DNA of 50,828 bases from Lawsonibacter sp. (lineage in GTDB: Bacteria; Bacillota; Clostridia; Oscillospirales; Oscillospiraceae): positions 1-50,828 of the forward strand of contig JAHHSC010000003.1 in NCBI GenBank assembly GCA_020025455.1. Direction: 5' to 3'. Under the pieces are notes generated by a model, which was not told the DNA's origin, made no database searches, and worked only from the letters and a program-made list of their open reading frames with translations. A program made the position numbers and the translations under genes. Below are positions 24,605 through 33,889 of this stretch, piece after piece; the first letter of the stretch is position 1, and every line of letters starts with the position of its first letter.

Positions 24605-24630
24605 TTCTTTGAGGTTGTTTGTCGGTATGT

Positions 24631-24654
24631 GGGGCGGGCCGTACGGCCCGCCCC
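24631..24654. terminator. 24-bp perfect GC palindrome after the flippase gene
   Basis: GGGGCGGGCC-GTAC-GGCCCGCCCC. It lies 59 bases past the flippase stop on the - strand. There is no T-tract, so it may be a 3' end-stabilising or rho-related hairpin rather than a standard terminator. Confidence 0.5.
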
Positions 24655-24712
24655 GAACTTGTTTACAGGGCGGAAAGCCAGGGGCATTCGGCAAGCTGGG
24701 ATGGCTGGCGCT

Positions 24713-26248
24713 TTAGGCCCGCAGGCGCAGCGAGCCCCGCAGGTCCACACCCTGGGCTTGGAGGGCGGCAAAGGCCAGCAGAACGCCGAACAGGAGCGCC
24801 GCCAGACCGGCATGGACCGGGGGCAGACCGGAATCGCTCAGTACCCGGAACAGGAGGTTTGAACACAGGGCGGACAGGGCCGCAGCCAGACAGGGGGCGG
24901 TGAGCCAGTCAAACCAGCGCAGAGCAAGGCCGGTGTGCCGATGGACGGACCAAAGGCAGAGACTCAGCTCCAACATGGAGGAGAGCACAGCGGCGGCGGC
25001 GTAGCCTTTCAGCCCCACGCCGGGCAGCGAAACCAGCAGGGCGGTGAGTGCCAGCTGTACCGCTCCGCCCAGCAGCGATATGGCGGCCACGGTGCGCTGG
25101 TGGCCGGTGCTGTTCAGGGTGCAGGCCAGCACGGAGCAGAAACAGCTCATCGCCATGACAGCGGCCATAGGGACCATGCAGAAGCCCACCCCCTCCTGCC
25201 GGAACAGGATGCTGCCAAGCTCCGGGCCAACCACCAGCATGAGGGCCAGGGCGGGCAGGGACAGGATGGATACCACCGACATGGCCCGGCTCACAAGCCG
25301 GCGCACCTCACGTTCACGGCCCAAGGCGGTGGCCTGCGCCAGCCGGGGGGCGAGTACCATGGTCAGCGCCCCCAAAAAGACGGTAGGCAGTCCCAGCAGG
25401 GGCATGGTCATGCCGGTCAGCACGCCGAATTGAGCCACGGCCCCCTCGCGGCTCATGCCGCCCGCCACCAGCTGACGGGGGATCAGGGCGGTGTTGGCGG
25501 CGGACAGCAGATTTCCCAGTATGGAGTTGAGGCCCACGGGCAGGGCAATGGACAGCACCCGGCTCCGCCGGACGGCCGCGGCCTCACCGGGGCCGCCCAG
25601 CCCACGGCGCACAAAGCGGCGGCGGTAGAGGACGAACAGCGTGCAGGAGGAGAAAATCTCACAGATCACCATGCCCAGAATGATAAGCCCCACCGCCCGC
25701 TCCGGCCACTGGGGCAGAAAGCAGGCCAGCAGGGCGATGACAGCAACGGACCGGACCAGCTGTTCCAACAGGTTGACAACCGCAGGGGTACCCACCAGCC
25801 CCGCCCCATAAAAGACGTGCTTGCACAGGTTTTCCACCCCGGTGAGGGCCGTACAGGGGACCAGCAGGATCAGAGCCAGCTGGGTGCGGGCATCCCCGAG
25901 CAGGGCGGTGGAGATGAAGTCGGAACCGAGTATGACCACCGTGCCCACCGGAAGGAGCAAAAGGCAAAACAGGCGCAGGCAGGTCATGAGGGTCTGGTGG
26001 ACGGAGCGGCGGTCGTGCCGCGCCAGGTGCTGGGCGCTCAGGTTGGCGGTGGCGGAACACAGCCCCACCGCCGTCATGGACGTGAGCACCGAATAGACCG
26101 GGATGACCAGCTGATAAAGTCCCATCACCTGCGCCCCGGCCAGCCGGGACATGACCACCCGGTAGCAGAAGGCCAGCCCATCGCCCAGAATACCCAGAAC
26201 GGTGAGCAGCATCACCCCGCGGCCCGCGGACATGACTTTTTCCTCCAT
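24713..26248 (-). CDS. SpoVB-like MATE/MOP-superfamily flippase
   Basis: A 511-aa polytopic protein with about 14 hydrophobic segments, of the polysaccharide biosynthesis/SpoVB branch of MOP flippases (FCYRVVMSRLAGAQVMGLYQLVIPVYSVLTSM pattern, shortened here to its ends; PTVFLGALTMVLAPRLAQA). SpoVB-type proteins act in spore cortex precursor export or related lipid-linked glycan flipping. I chose the ATG at 26248 (MEEKVMSAGRG) with GAGGAGGG upstream; the ATG at 26233 also has a GGAGG and is possible. It is divergent from the crotonase gene. Confidence 0.82.
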   Translation of the reverse strand: MEEKVMSAGRGVMLLTVLGILGDGLAFCYRVVMSRLAGAQVMGLYQLVIPVYSVLTSMTAVGLCSATANLSAQHLARHDRRSVHQTLMTCLRLFCLLLLPVGTVVILGSDFISTALLGDARTQLALILLVPCTALTGVENLCKHVFYGAGLVGTPAVVNLLEQLVRSVAVIALLACFLPQWPERAVGLIILGMVICEIFSSCTLFVLYRRRFVRRGLGGPGEAAAVRRSRVLSIALPVGLNSILGNLLSAANTALIPRQLVAGGMSREGAVAQFGVLTGMTMPLLGLPTVFLGALTMVLAPRLAQATALGREREVRRLVSRAMSVVSILSLPALALMLVVGPELGSILFRQEGVGFCMVPMAAVMAMSCFCSVLACTLNSTGHQRTVAAISLLGGAVQLALTALLVSLPGVGLKGYAAAAVLSSMLELSLCLWSVHRHTGLALRWFDWLTAPCLAAALSALCSNLLFRVLSDSGLPPVHAGLAALLFGVLLAFAALQAQGVDLRGSLRLRA

Positions 26249-26369
26249 GACCATCCCTCCTCCCAGACAGAGTATGCAGTCCCAGCGGGGGATAGAAGGG
26301 GGGCTTTTGCCCGCTCGGCGGGAAGCCGGATGGTCGGAACAGACAGAAGCGCGGCGGTATTTTTCCCCC

Positions 26370-26398
26370 TTGCGGGTTTCTATCCCAGGCATTATAAT
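26370..26398 (+). promoter_or_regulatory. Promoter of the crotonase gene
   Basis: TTGCGG (26370-26375), 17 bases, consensus TATAAT (26393-26398), 45 bases before the ATG. Confidence 0.65.
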
Positions 26399-26442
26399 AG
26401 GGACAACCGTGAAACCAAACAGATTCTAAGGAGGAAACCAAA

Positions 26443-27219
26443 ATGTCTTTTGTGGATTTGGAGAAACAGGGTGCCGTGGGCATCATCACCATGAACCGCC
26501 CCGAGGCGCTGAACGCGCTGAATGAAGCGGTGCTCCGTGACCTGGATACGGTTCTGGATCAGGTTGAGGCGGACGACGAGATCCTGGTGGCTGTGGTCAC
26601 CGGCGCGGGCCGCTCCTTTGTGGCCGGTGCCGACATCGGCCAGATGTCCACGTTCAGCGCCGTGGAGGGCAAGCAGTTCGGCGCATTTGGCAACCGCGTG
26701 TTCCTGAAGCTGGAGAACCTGACCAAGCCCACCATCGCCGCGGTCAACGGCTTTGCGCTGGGCGGCGGCTGTGAGCTGTCCATGGCCTGCGACATCCGTG
26801 TGGCCAGCGAGAAGGCCAAGTTTGGCCAGCCCGAGGTGGGCCTGGGCATTACCCCCGGCTTCGGCGGCACCCAGCGCCTGGCCCGCATTGTGGGTATGTC
26901 CAACGCCATGGAGATGATCCTGACGGCCCGCAACATTGACGCCAACCGCGCCAAGGAGATCGGCCTGGTCAGCTATGTTGTCCCCGCTGAGGAACTGATG
27001 GACAAGGCGCTGGAGCTGGCAAACGCCATTGCGAAGAACGCCCAGGTGGCGGTCCGCCAGTCCAAGGCCGCCATGCGCCGGGGCATCCAGACCGACGTGG
27101 CCACTGGCATCGCCTACGAGACCGAGGCCTTTGGCCTGTGCTTCTCCACCGAGGACCAGAAGGACGCCATGAAGGCCTTTGTGAACAAGGAGAAAGTCGC
27201 CTCCTTCAAAAATCGCTGA
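26443..27219 (+). CDS. crt: Enoyl-CoA hydratase/crotonase (3-hydroxybutyryl-CoA dehydratase type)
   Basis: A 258-aa crotonase-fold enzyme. The oxyanion-hole loop is SFVAGADI, and both catalytic glutamates are present (GGGCELSMACDIR and GQPEVGLGITPGFGGTQRL). This double-Glu form is the hydratase that interconverts 3-hydroxyacyl-CoA and enoyl-CoA, as in the butyryl-CoA pathway. It stands alone here: no hbd, thl, bcd or etf genes are adjacent, so the crt assignment rests on sequence only. AAGGAGG lies ahead of the ATG. Codon use is strongly biased, suggesting high expression. Confidence 0.88.
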   Translation: MSFVDLEKQGAVGIITMNRPEALNALNEAVLRDLDTVLDQVEADDEILVAVVTGAGRSFVAGADIGQMSTFSAVEGKQFGAFGNRVFLKLENLTKPTIAAVNGFALGGGCELSMACDIRVASEKAKFGQPEVGLGITPGFGGTQRLARIVGMSNAMEMILTARNIDANRAKEIGLVSYVVPAEELMDKALELANAIAKNAQVAVRQSKAAMRRGIQTDVATGIAYETEAFGLCFSTEDQKDAMKAFVNKEKVASFKNR

Positions 27220-27313
27220 GGGGACAGAACGCCTGCGGGGACCGGCCGTACAGCCGGTCCCCGTTCCGCTTCCAAGTGCATCCCAACGGTGCGCACGGTG
27301 GGGGCAAATGTCC

Positions 27314-27342
27314 TTGACAATCCGGTGCGCCGGTGATATAGT
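27314..27342 (+). promoter_or_regulatory. Promoter of the thrS T-box leader
   Basis: TTGACA (27314-27319), 17 bases, TATAGT (27337-27342). Confidence 0.75.
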
Positions 27343-27348
27343 GAATGC

Positions 27349-27590
27349 GTGAAATTGGCATAGACGGAGAAGAAACCGCTTGAAGCGCCCAGAGAGGGAC
27401 ACATCTGGTGAAAGTGTCCTGCGTGGTCGGCGGCCGTACCACTCCTGAGCCGCCCGGGAGGACCGGGCCGGGCCCGCCCGTTACAGCGGTCACAAGCGGC
27501 GGTACGGCGTACCGCAAGCAGGGTGGAACCGTGGAGCATCTGTTCGCTTCACCCCTGAACATCAGGGGTGAGGCGTTTTTTTATCCTTTG
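27349..27590 (+). promoter_or_regulatory. T-box leader (tRNA-Thr) of thrS
   Basis: Stem I shows AGAGAGGGACAC followed by the GGTGAAAGTGTCC distal part. A likely ACC (threonine) specifier lies at 27438-27440. The conserved T-box core GCAGGGTGGAACCGTGG lies near 27517-27533. The terminator pairs 27549-27558 with 27562-27571 and ends in a seven-T run. Uncharged tRNA-Thr should stabilise the antiterminator and switch thrS on. Confidence 0.92.
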
Positions 27591-27621
27591 CCCCAAACCG
27601 TTACTGAGGAGGCATTTTATT

Positions 27622-29418
27622 ATGGCAGAAGAAAATAAGCAGTTTACCTTTGAAAATCCCGAATACAAAAAGACCTACTGGCACACCTGCTCTCACATTA
27701 TGGCGCAGGCCGTTAAGCGCCTGTGGCCCGAGGTGAAGCTGGCCATTGGCCCCGCCATCGACGAGGGCTGGTACTACGACATGGACGCCCCCTTCTCCTT
27801 CACCCTGGAGCACCTGGAGAAGATCGAGGCGGAGATGAGAAAGATCTGCAAGGAGAAGCTGAAGCTGGAGCGCTTCGAGCTGCCCCGTGCCGAGGCCCTC
27901 AAGCTCATGGAGGAGAAGAACGAGCCCTTCAAGGTGGAGCTCATCAACGACCTGCCCGAGGACGCCACCATCTCCTTCTACAAGCAGGGCGAGTTCACCG
28001 ACCTGTGCGCCGGTCCCCACCTGGACTCCACCGGCCGCGTGAAGGGCAACGCCATCAAGCTGACCGCCTGCAACGCCGCCTACTGGCGCGGCGACTCCAA
28101 CCGCGAGACCCTCCAGCGCATCTACGGCATCGCCTTCCCCAAGAAGGACGAGCTGGACGCCTATCTGGCCAAAATCGAGGAGGCCAAGAAGCGCGACCAC
28201 AACAAGCTGGGCCGTGAGCTGGAGTATTTTACCACCGTGGACTATATCGGTCAGGGCCTGCCCATCCTGCTGCCCAAGGGCGCCCGCACCATCCAGCTGC
28301 TCCAGCGCTGGATCGAGGATACGGAGCAGGCCAGAGGCTACCAGCTGACGAAAACCCCGCTGATGGCCAAGCGTGACCTTTATAAGATCTCCGGCCATTG
28401 GGATCATTATCTGGACGGCATGTTCATCCTGGGCGATCCCCACGACGAGACCAAGGAGTGCTATGCCCTGCGCCCCATGACCTGCCCCTTCCAGTATCAG
28501 GTGTTCCTGAACCGGGCCCGCTCCTATCGCGAGCTGCCCATGCGCTTGGGCGAGACCTCTACCCTGTTCCGAAACGAGGATTCCGGCGAGATGCACGGTC
28601 TGATCCGTGTGCGCCAGTTCACCATTTCCGAGGGCCACCTGATCCTGCGCCCGGACCAGCTGGAGGAGGAGTTCAAGGGCTGCCTGGATCTGGCCAACTA
28701 TTGTCTGGAGACCCTGGGGCTGAAGGAGGACTGCACCTTCCGCTTCTCCCAGTGGGACCCCGCCAACCCGGGCAACAAGTACGAGGGCACCGCCGAGCAG
28801 TGGGAGCTGGCCCAGAGCACCATGGCCAAGATCCTGGAGGATCTGGGCGTAACGTACGAGATCGGCATTGACGAGGCCGCCTTCTACGGCCCCAAGCTGG
28901 ACATTCAGTGCAAGAATGTGTTTGGCAAGGAGGACACCCTCATCACCATCCAGATCGACATGCTGCTGGCCAAGAAGTTTGGAATGGAGTATGTGGATGC
29001 CGATGGTCAGAAAAAGACCCCCTATATCATCCACCGCACCTCCATGGGCTGCTACGAGCGTACGCTGGCCCTGCTGCTTGAGAAGTATGCCGGCGCACTG
29101 CCCACCTGGATGTCCCCGGAGCAGGTGCGCATCCTGCCCATCACCGACCGTACCAACGATTATGCCTATGATCTGCGGGAGGTCCTGGCCAAGCAGGGCT
29201 TCCGTGTGGAGGTGGACAGCCGCAACGAGAAGATCGGCAAGAAGATCCGCGAGGCTACCATGGAGAAGGTCCCGTATATGCTGGTTGTGGGTGACCGGGA
29301 TATGGAGAACAAGACCGTCTCCATCCGTCACCGCTCCGGTGAGGATCTGGGCGCCATGAGCCTGGACGCCTTTACCGCCATGCTCAAGGAAGAGGTCGAC
29401 ACCAAAGCGATCAAGTAA
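27622..29418 (+). CDS. thrS: Threonyl-tRNA synthetase lacking the TGS domain
   Basis: A 598-aa class II synthetase. The editing domain starts almost at the N-terminus (His21-x3-His25 in WHTCSHIMAQA, and LCAGPHLDSTG), so the usual N-terminal TGS domain of about 60 residues is absent. The catalytic core has RPMTCPFQYQVF (zinc Cys), the EMHGLIRVRQFTISEGH motif and IIHRTSMGCYER, followed by the anticodon-binding domain. GAGGAGG precedes the ATG at 27622. Extending the frame upstream enters the T-box terminator, so the short N-terminus looks genuine. Confidence 0.96.
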   Translation: MAEENKQFTFENPEYKKTYWHTCSHIMAQAVKRLWPEVKLAIGPAIDEGWYYDMDAPFSFTLEHLEKIEAEMRKICKEKLKLERFELPRAEALKLMEEKNEPFKVELINDLPEDATISFYKQGEFTDLCAGPHLDSTGRVKGNAIKLTACNAAYWRGDSNRETLQRIYGIAFPKKDELDAYLAKIEEAKKRDHNKLGRELEYFTTVDYIGQGLPILLPKGARTIQLLQRWIEDTEQARGYQLTKTPLMAKRDLYKISGHWDHYLDGMFILGDPHDETKECYALRPMTCPFQYQVFLNRARSYRELPMRLGETSTLFRNEDSGEMHGLIRVRQFTISEGHLILRPDQLEEEFKGCLDLANYCLETLGLKEDCTFRFSQWDPANPGNKYEGTAEQWELAQSTMAKILEDLGVTYEIGIDEAAFYGPKLDIQCKNVFGKEDTLITIQIDMLLAKKFGMEYVDADGQKKTPYIIHRTSMGCYERTLALLLEKYAGALPTWMSPEQVRILPITDRTNDYAYDLREVLAKQGFRVEVDSRNEKIGKKIREATMEKVPYMLVVGDRDMENKTVSIRHRSGEDLGAMSLDAFTAMLKEEVDTKAIK

Positions 29419-29436
29419 GACCCCAAACCGAAACAT

Positions 29437-29472
29437 AAAACCGGCCCGTTCCAATGGAACGGGCCGGTTTTG
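29437..29472. terminator. Bidirectional terminator after thrS
   Basis: A perfect 16-bp stem (29437-29452 with 29456-29471) with an AAT loop, A-rich on the left and T-rich on the right. Confidence 0.92.
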
Positions 29473-29549
29473 TTATGACGGCAATATAGCTTGCTGAAAA
29501 TAGGGGGGAACGTCTTAGATGTGCATGGTGTGCCAGAAGGACGAACCAC

Positions 29550-30839
29550 TTAGGCCGCCGACACACCATAGACCAGATTGGGCAGGAAAAGCACCAGATC
29601 CGGGAAGAGAACCATGACCAGCACCACAAACAGAACCGCCGCATAGAAGGGCCAGCCGTAGCGCACGGTATCCTCAATGGGACAATCCATGATACTAGAT
29701 ACCGTGTACAGGGCAGTACCGACAGGGGGGGTCATGACGCCGAAGGTAACGCAGGTCATCATGATCATACCAAACACCACGGGGTCCACGCCGACGCTCT
29801 TCATAACGGGCAGCAGGATGGGGGTGAGGATCAGGGCGATAACGGTGGTCTCCATGAACATACCGCACAGCAGCAGGAACAGAATGACCAGGATCAGCAG
29901 GATGGTGGAGTTGCTGGTGATGCCAACAAGGGCGCTGGCGATCGCGGTGGTCAGGTCATCGTAAACAACGCCGTAACCGAAAATGCCGGAGAAGGCCAGA
30001 ATGATGGTGATGACCGTGACGTCCTTCACGCTGTCCTTGAGCACCTTCATAAAGTCCTTAACGTTCATCTCGCGATAGATAAACATGCCGACCACAATGG
30101 CGTAGATGCAGGCAAATGCACCGGACTCAGAGGGGCTCATGATACCGAAACGAATGAGGATGATCAGCATGAAGGGGAAAACAAGGGCCCAGAAAGAGTC
30201 CACAATTGCTTTGAACACCTCGCTGAGGGGAGCAGGCTTGCTCTTCTCAGGAGTATAGCCAAAGTGCTTGGCGCTCCAGCTTGTGGCCACCATCAGCAAA
30301 ACACACATCAGAATACCGGGGAACCAGCCGGCCATAAACAGACGGCCGATGGACACCTCGCCGACGGTACCATAGATAATCAGGCCCATGCTGGGAGGAA
30401 TGGTGGCAACAATCAGGCCGGACAGGCCGTTGATCGCAGCAGACCAGCCGCGGGCATAGCCCAAACGGTTCATCTCAGGACCCAGGATGCGGGACTGCAT
30501 CGCAGCATCGGCCACGGCAGAACCAGACACGCCGCCCATCAAGGTGGACAGCAGGCAGGAGACCTGGCCGATATTGCCGTACATATGGCCGGTGCACACA
30601 CTGGCCAGATGCATCAGGCGCTTGGTAATACCACAGGCGTTCATCAGGTTGCCAGCCAAAATAAAAAGAGGAATGGCCAGCATGGTAAAGGACTGACTGG
30701 TGGAGATGGACTTCTGCACCAGGATGCTCATAGGCAGGTCACGAATCAGGAAGAAGCTGAAGCCGGAAAGACCGATGGAGAACGCTACTGGCATGCCCAA
30801 AAGCAAGAAAATAAAGAAAATAAGGATTGCAATAGCCAT
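29550..30839 (-). CDS. dctM: TRAP transporter large membrane subunit (DctM)
   Basis: A 429-aa membrane protein with about 12 segments and the DctM family opening MAIAILIFFIFLLLGMPVAF, plus GVSGSAVADAAM and TPPVGTALYTVSSI. DctM forms the sodium-driven transport channel of tripartite ATP-independent transporters, which import organic acids and sugar acids. Its ATG directly abuts the dctQ stop as TAAATG, so the two are coupled. It is the last gene of the manA-dctPQM operon. Confidence 0.95.
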   Translation of the reverse strand: MAIAILIFFIFLLLGMPVAFSIGLSGFSFFLIRDLPMSILVQKSISTSQSFTMLAIPLFILAGNLMNACGITKRLMHLASVCTGHMYGNIGQVSCLLSTLMGGVSGSAVADAAMQSRILGPEMNRLGYARGWSAAINGLSGLIVATIPPSMGLIIYGTVGEVSIGRLFMAGWFPGILMCVLLMVATSWSAKHFGYTPEKSKPAPLSEVFKAIVDSFWALVFPFMLIILIRFGIMSPSESGAFACIYAIVVGMFIYREMNVKDFMKVLKDSVKDVTVITIILAFSGIFGYGVVYDDLTTAIASALVGITSNSTILLILVILFLLLCGMFMETTVIALILTPILLPVMKSVGVDPVVFGMIMMTCVTFGVMTPPVGTALYTVSSIMDCPIEDTVRYGWPFYAAVLFVVLVMVLFPDLVLFLPNLVYGVSAA

Positions 30840-31331
30840 TTATTTGTTCCCCCAATCGTGCATAGGTGTTTTAACGCTCTCTACAAGGCGGACGAGGGTG
30901 GAAATGATCATAAAGAAGGAGCCGACAGGTACGGCCAGCGTCACCCAGCTGTAGCTGATGTGAAGCGTGGTGATCTCACGAGACCAGCCATTTACGACCA
31001 TTTGAAAGCCAAATACCACCAGAACGGACAAAAGGACGATAATAATGACCTTGAACAGAATATCCAGGGTCTTTTGGATTGCATTAGGGAAACGCTTGAC
31101 CAGCAGATCAATGCCGATGAGGCCGGGACCTCTCACGGCGATGTCGCTGCCCAGGAAAATCATCCAGGCAAAGGCCACCAGGGCTGCATCCTGTGCCCAG
31201 TTAATAGGGGAACCGACCGTGCGGAAGATAGCCGCAGAAAATACGAGGATCATAATGCCAAACAATAGCAAGTTGGCAATAATCTCTTCCAGTTTACAGA
31301 AACCATAGTACAGTTTTTTCAAAGAAGTCAC
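30840..31331 (-). CDS. dctQ: TRAP transporter small membrane subunit (DctQ)
   Basis: A 163-aa protein with four hydrophobic segments, as is usual for DctQ, and the motif FLGSDIAVRGPGLIGIDLLV in the middle loop. It supports DctM and docks the DctP binding protein. A GGAGGTGA ribosome site lies before the ATG. It sits between dctP and dctM. Confidence 0.93.
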   Translation of the reverse strand: MTSLKKLYYGFCKLEEIIANLLLFGIMILVFSAAIFRTVGSPINWAQDAALVAFAWMIFLGSDIAVRGPGLIGIDLLVKRFPNAIQKTLDILFKVIIIVLLSVLVVFGFQMVVNGWSREITTLHISYSWVTLAVPVGSFFMIISTLVRLVESVKTPMHDWGNK

Positions 31332-31385
31332 CTCCGGAAAAGAAAGTCTGGGTGAGCAAAGCCCGCCCAGACCTTCGCATAAATA

Positions 31386-32396
31386 TTAGTAGTTCAGGCC
31401 AGCCTCGGTGTACAGCTGCTGGCGAAGGTCCTGCCAACCAAGCTGCTCATAGGCGGTATCAACGGCGGACTTAAATGCCTCCTTGTCGACCTCAACAACC
31501 TGCATACCGTTGTCAACAAGGGTCTGCTCCATATCGGCCTGAGCGTCGATGATATCCATGGAACAGTTATAGGCGTTGTTGTAGCAAGCGTCCAGAACGA
31601 TCTGCTGATACTCCTCGGGCAGCTTGGAGAACCAGGCCTCGCCGCCGATCAGGCAGTTGAACAGCTGGATGTGCTCGGTCTTGTTCACATACTGGCAAAC
31701 CTCGTAGATGGCGCTGGACACAGCACTGGTGTACTGCACTTCGCAGGCATCGATTGCCTTGGTCTGGATGCTGTTGTAAACCTCGGACCAGGGAATGTTG
31801 TAGGGGGTAGCGCCCATAGCGGTGATGGAGTAGTTGTAGGGATCAGCACCGGGGGTACGGGTAACAACACCCTTCAGGTCAGCGGGGGTGGTGGCGGGCT
31901 TGTGGCCCATGAAGGAACGGGCACCATCATAGAAGTTAAAGGCCAGCACGCGGATACCCTGATCCTGCAGCTGCTTCTCCCAGCCCTTGAAAGTGTCGGT
32001 CTTCAAAATCTTCAGACCATCCTCATAGCTATCAACCAGATAAGCCATGTTGAAGATGCCGATGTCGTTGACGTAGCTGGACATACGGCCAGCGTCAGTC
32101 AGAACCGCAATGCCCATGCCGGCCATGGCCTGGTCGATCATGTCTTCCTCAGCGCCAAGCTGGCTGGAGGGGTACACGGTGACCTTCACCTTGCCGTCGG
32201 TCTTTTCCACGATCTCGTCAGCAGCAGCCTTCAGACCCTGGTAGATCATAGAAGTGTTGGTCTGAGTGGTGGAGATCTTCAGCTCATAGGTATCGCCAGT
32301 AGCGCTACCGGTGTTGGAGTCGGATTTACCGCAGGCGACCAGAGCCAGAGTCATGCTGATAGCCAGGGCGGCAGCAAGAATTTTTTTCAGTTTCAT
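31386..32396 (-). CDS. dctP: TRAP transporter solute-binding lipoprotein (DctP)
   Basis: A 336-aa binding protein. The signal peptide ends with the lipobox ALVAC, so it is anchored as a lipoprotein. The body shows DctP family marks: STQTNTSMIYQGLKAAADEI, YPSSQLGAEEDMID, VVTRTPGADPYNYSITAMGA and QTKAIDACEVQYTS. The Arg in TRTPG is the usual carboxylate contact, so the ligand is probably an organic acid (inference from family). GGGAGG precedes the ATG. Confidence 0.95.
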   Translation of the reverse strand: MKLKKILAAALAISMTLALVACGKSDSNTGSATGDTYELKISTTQTNTSMIYQGLKAAADEIVEKTDGKVKVTVYPSSQLGAEEDMIDQAMAGMGIAVLTDAGRMSSYVNDIGIFNMAYLVDSYEDGLKILKTDTFKGWEKQLQDQGIRVLAFNFYDGARSFMGHKPATTPADLKGVVTRTPGADPYNYSITAMGATPYNIPWSEVYNSIQTKAIDACEVQYTSAVSSAIYEVCQYVNKTEHIQLFNCLIGGEAWFSKLPEEYQQIVLDACYNNAYNCSMDIIDAQADMEQTLVDNGMQVVEVDKEAFKSAVDTAYEQLGWQDLRQQLYTEAGLNY

Positions 32397-32462
32397 CTTT
32401 GTTTCCTCCCGTTTTTCGTTCTGTAAGATTTTTATATAGATAAATGGTAAAAACCAACTATC

Positions 32463-33581
32463 TCAAAGGGTTACCTTGGGTGGGTGGCAGGAGAGCAGCT
32501 CCAACGGAGCACCTTCCGAGGGGAGAACCACTGCGCCAGAAAGCGCCGCCGGGAGCAGAAGAAAATCTCCCTGCCGAAGTTCCATTTCCTCCTCAGGCGT
32601 TTTCAATACGCCGCTGCCTCTCAGGACCACCCAGACTTGCAGCTGGGGCTGAACCGGGGCATGCCAAGGAGTGGTGAGCTGTACACGAGATACCTGGAAC
32701 AGATCGGTGTAGCGGGAATCAATATAGCTCTCCACACAAACACCGTCGTGATGCTCAACCACGACAGGAGCTACCTTCCATCTGCGGCAAGTTTCCTCTT
32801 CGGAAAAGCCGTCATAATGGAAGCAATCGAGCATACGCTCATAGCCTAACCCCTGGTGGCATTGGGTTTCATGGATGCGGAGACCCGCAGGCGTAACCAG
32901 TTCGGTGCGCATAGTGTAGTCGGTAGGCTCCTGAACCTCGGCCAATAGACAGCCGGCCCCAATCGCATGGGGAAGGCCGCCGGGAATGAAGAAGGAGTCG
33001 CCGGGGTGGACCGGGATCTTGTGCAGGCAATCCAGCATCGCCGGAATGTCCTGAGAATCGAAAACGGCCTTCCAGCGCTCCCGGGTGACTCCAGGTTTGA
33101 AGCCAAAGTAAATACAGGGCTCCTGGCCGTTGACACGTCTGGTTTCCAGTATGTACCACGACTCTGTTTTTCCGTAATCAGAATGAAAGAACTTGCGTGC
33201 AAATTCCTTGTCCGGGTGAGTCTGAATGGTCAAGCGCTCGTGGGCGTCAATGAGTTTGATGAGCATACCCATTGTGCTGCCTATGGATTGAAGGTGAGGC
33301 AGGCCGTAGTATTCCTTGGGGTGCTGCTCCAGTATGTCCTTTAAATAGGGTTGACCGGGCAGGTTCAGCACACGGCTGTAACCTTCAATTACGTCTTCAC
33401 GACCGGGATTCTTGGCCCGCACAATGCTGGCCACCCAGTCCTCCGGAAACGGACCGTCCGTCTCCGGCGTCCGCGAACGCCAACGGTCGAGCCCAGCCCC
33501 GCCGATGTAGGTCCTCCATACCCGAGTCTCAGAAAGCTTTAGGACACGAGCGGCAGGGAGGACCGATGAATCTGTATTCAT
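32463..33581 (-). CDS. manA: Class I phosphomannose isomerase-like protein
   Basis: A 372-aa cupin-fold isomerase. Zinc-ligand motifs are visible as QTHPDKEFA and the later PGGLPHAIGAG, with KTESWYIL typical of class I mannose-6-phosphate isomerases. It may convert mannose-6-P and fructose-6-P, but the N-terminus is unusual and a related sugar could be the true substrate. The ATG at 33581 (MNTDSSVLPA) has GAGGGA upstream. It is the first gene of an operon with dctPQM, so it likely acts on something related to the transporter's ligand. Confidence 0.85.
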   Translation of the reverse strand: MNTDSSVLPAARVLKLSETRVWRTYIGGAGLDRWRSRTPETDGPFPEDWVASIVRAKNPGREDVIEGYSRVLNLPGQPYLKDILEQHPKEYYGLPHLQSIGSTMGMLIKLIDAHERLTIQTHPDKEFARKFFHSDYGKTESWYILETRRVNGQEPCIYFGFKPGVTRERWKAVFDSQDIPAMLDCLHKIPVHPGDSFFIPGGLPHAIGAGCLLAEVQEPTDYTMRTELVTPAGLRIHETQCHQGLGYERMLDCFHYDGFSEEETCRRWKVAPVVVEHHDGVCVESYIDSRYTDLFQVSRVQLTTPWHAPVQPQLQVWVVLRGSGVLKTPEEEMELRQGDFLLLPAALSGAVVLPSEGAPLELLSCHPPKVTL

Positions 33582-33660
33582 AAATTTTCCCTCACTACAG
33601 CCACATGAATGAACCGACACCAGACATAGTTCATGTATAGACTGTTCATACTTTAGTAAT

Positions 33661-33689
33661 AATATATCATTGGTATACTAGTGTTTCAA
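33661..33689 (-). promoter_or_regulatory. Promoter and operator of the manA-dctPQM operon
   Basis: Read leftward: TTGAAA (33689-33684), 17 bases, TATATT (33666-33661). The spacer holds TGGTATACTA (33671-33680), a near-palindrome of the type bound by GntR/FCD regulators. Repression by the divergent GntR protein is therefore likely. Confidence 0.65.
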
Positions 33690-33818
33690 TAGGTTTTTCC
33701 TCTAAATATTGATCCTCTATTTTGGTCATAATGACAAAAGCCGACCGGATCTTCCCTCCCTCACCTGACAACAGGACTGCAATTTGATGAGAAGGTTGGA
33801 ATGAACAAGAGATAAGAC

Positions 33819-33847
33819 TTGTATGATGTCGAATTTACTGTTATACT
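33819..33847 (+). promoter_or_regulatory. Promoter of the GntR regulator gene
   Basis: TTGTAT (33819-33824), 17 bases, TATACT (33842-33847), 43 bases before the GTG start. No copy of the TGGTATACTA operator is seen here. Confidence 0.6.
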
Positions 33848-33889
33848 CTCCTGTATATGCATTTCGTTTGAAAGGTTTGAGGGAAATAG

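Noticed and set aside
24074..24694. A 206-codon open frame on the - strand covering most of the large RNA
   Set aside because: It has no ribosome site, is unusually rich in Phe, Ser and Leu, reads through the RNA terminator hairpin, and resembles no protein. Absence of stops here reflects the purine-rich + strand.
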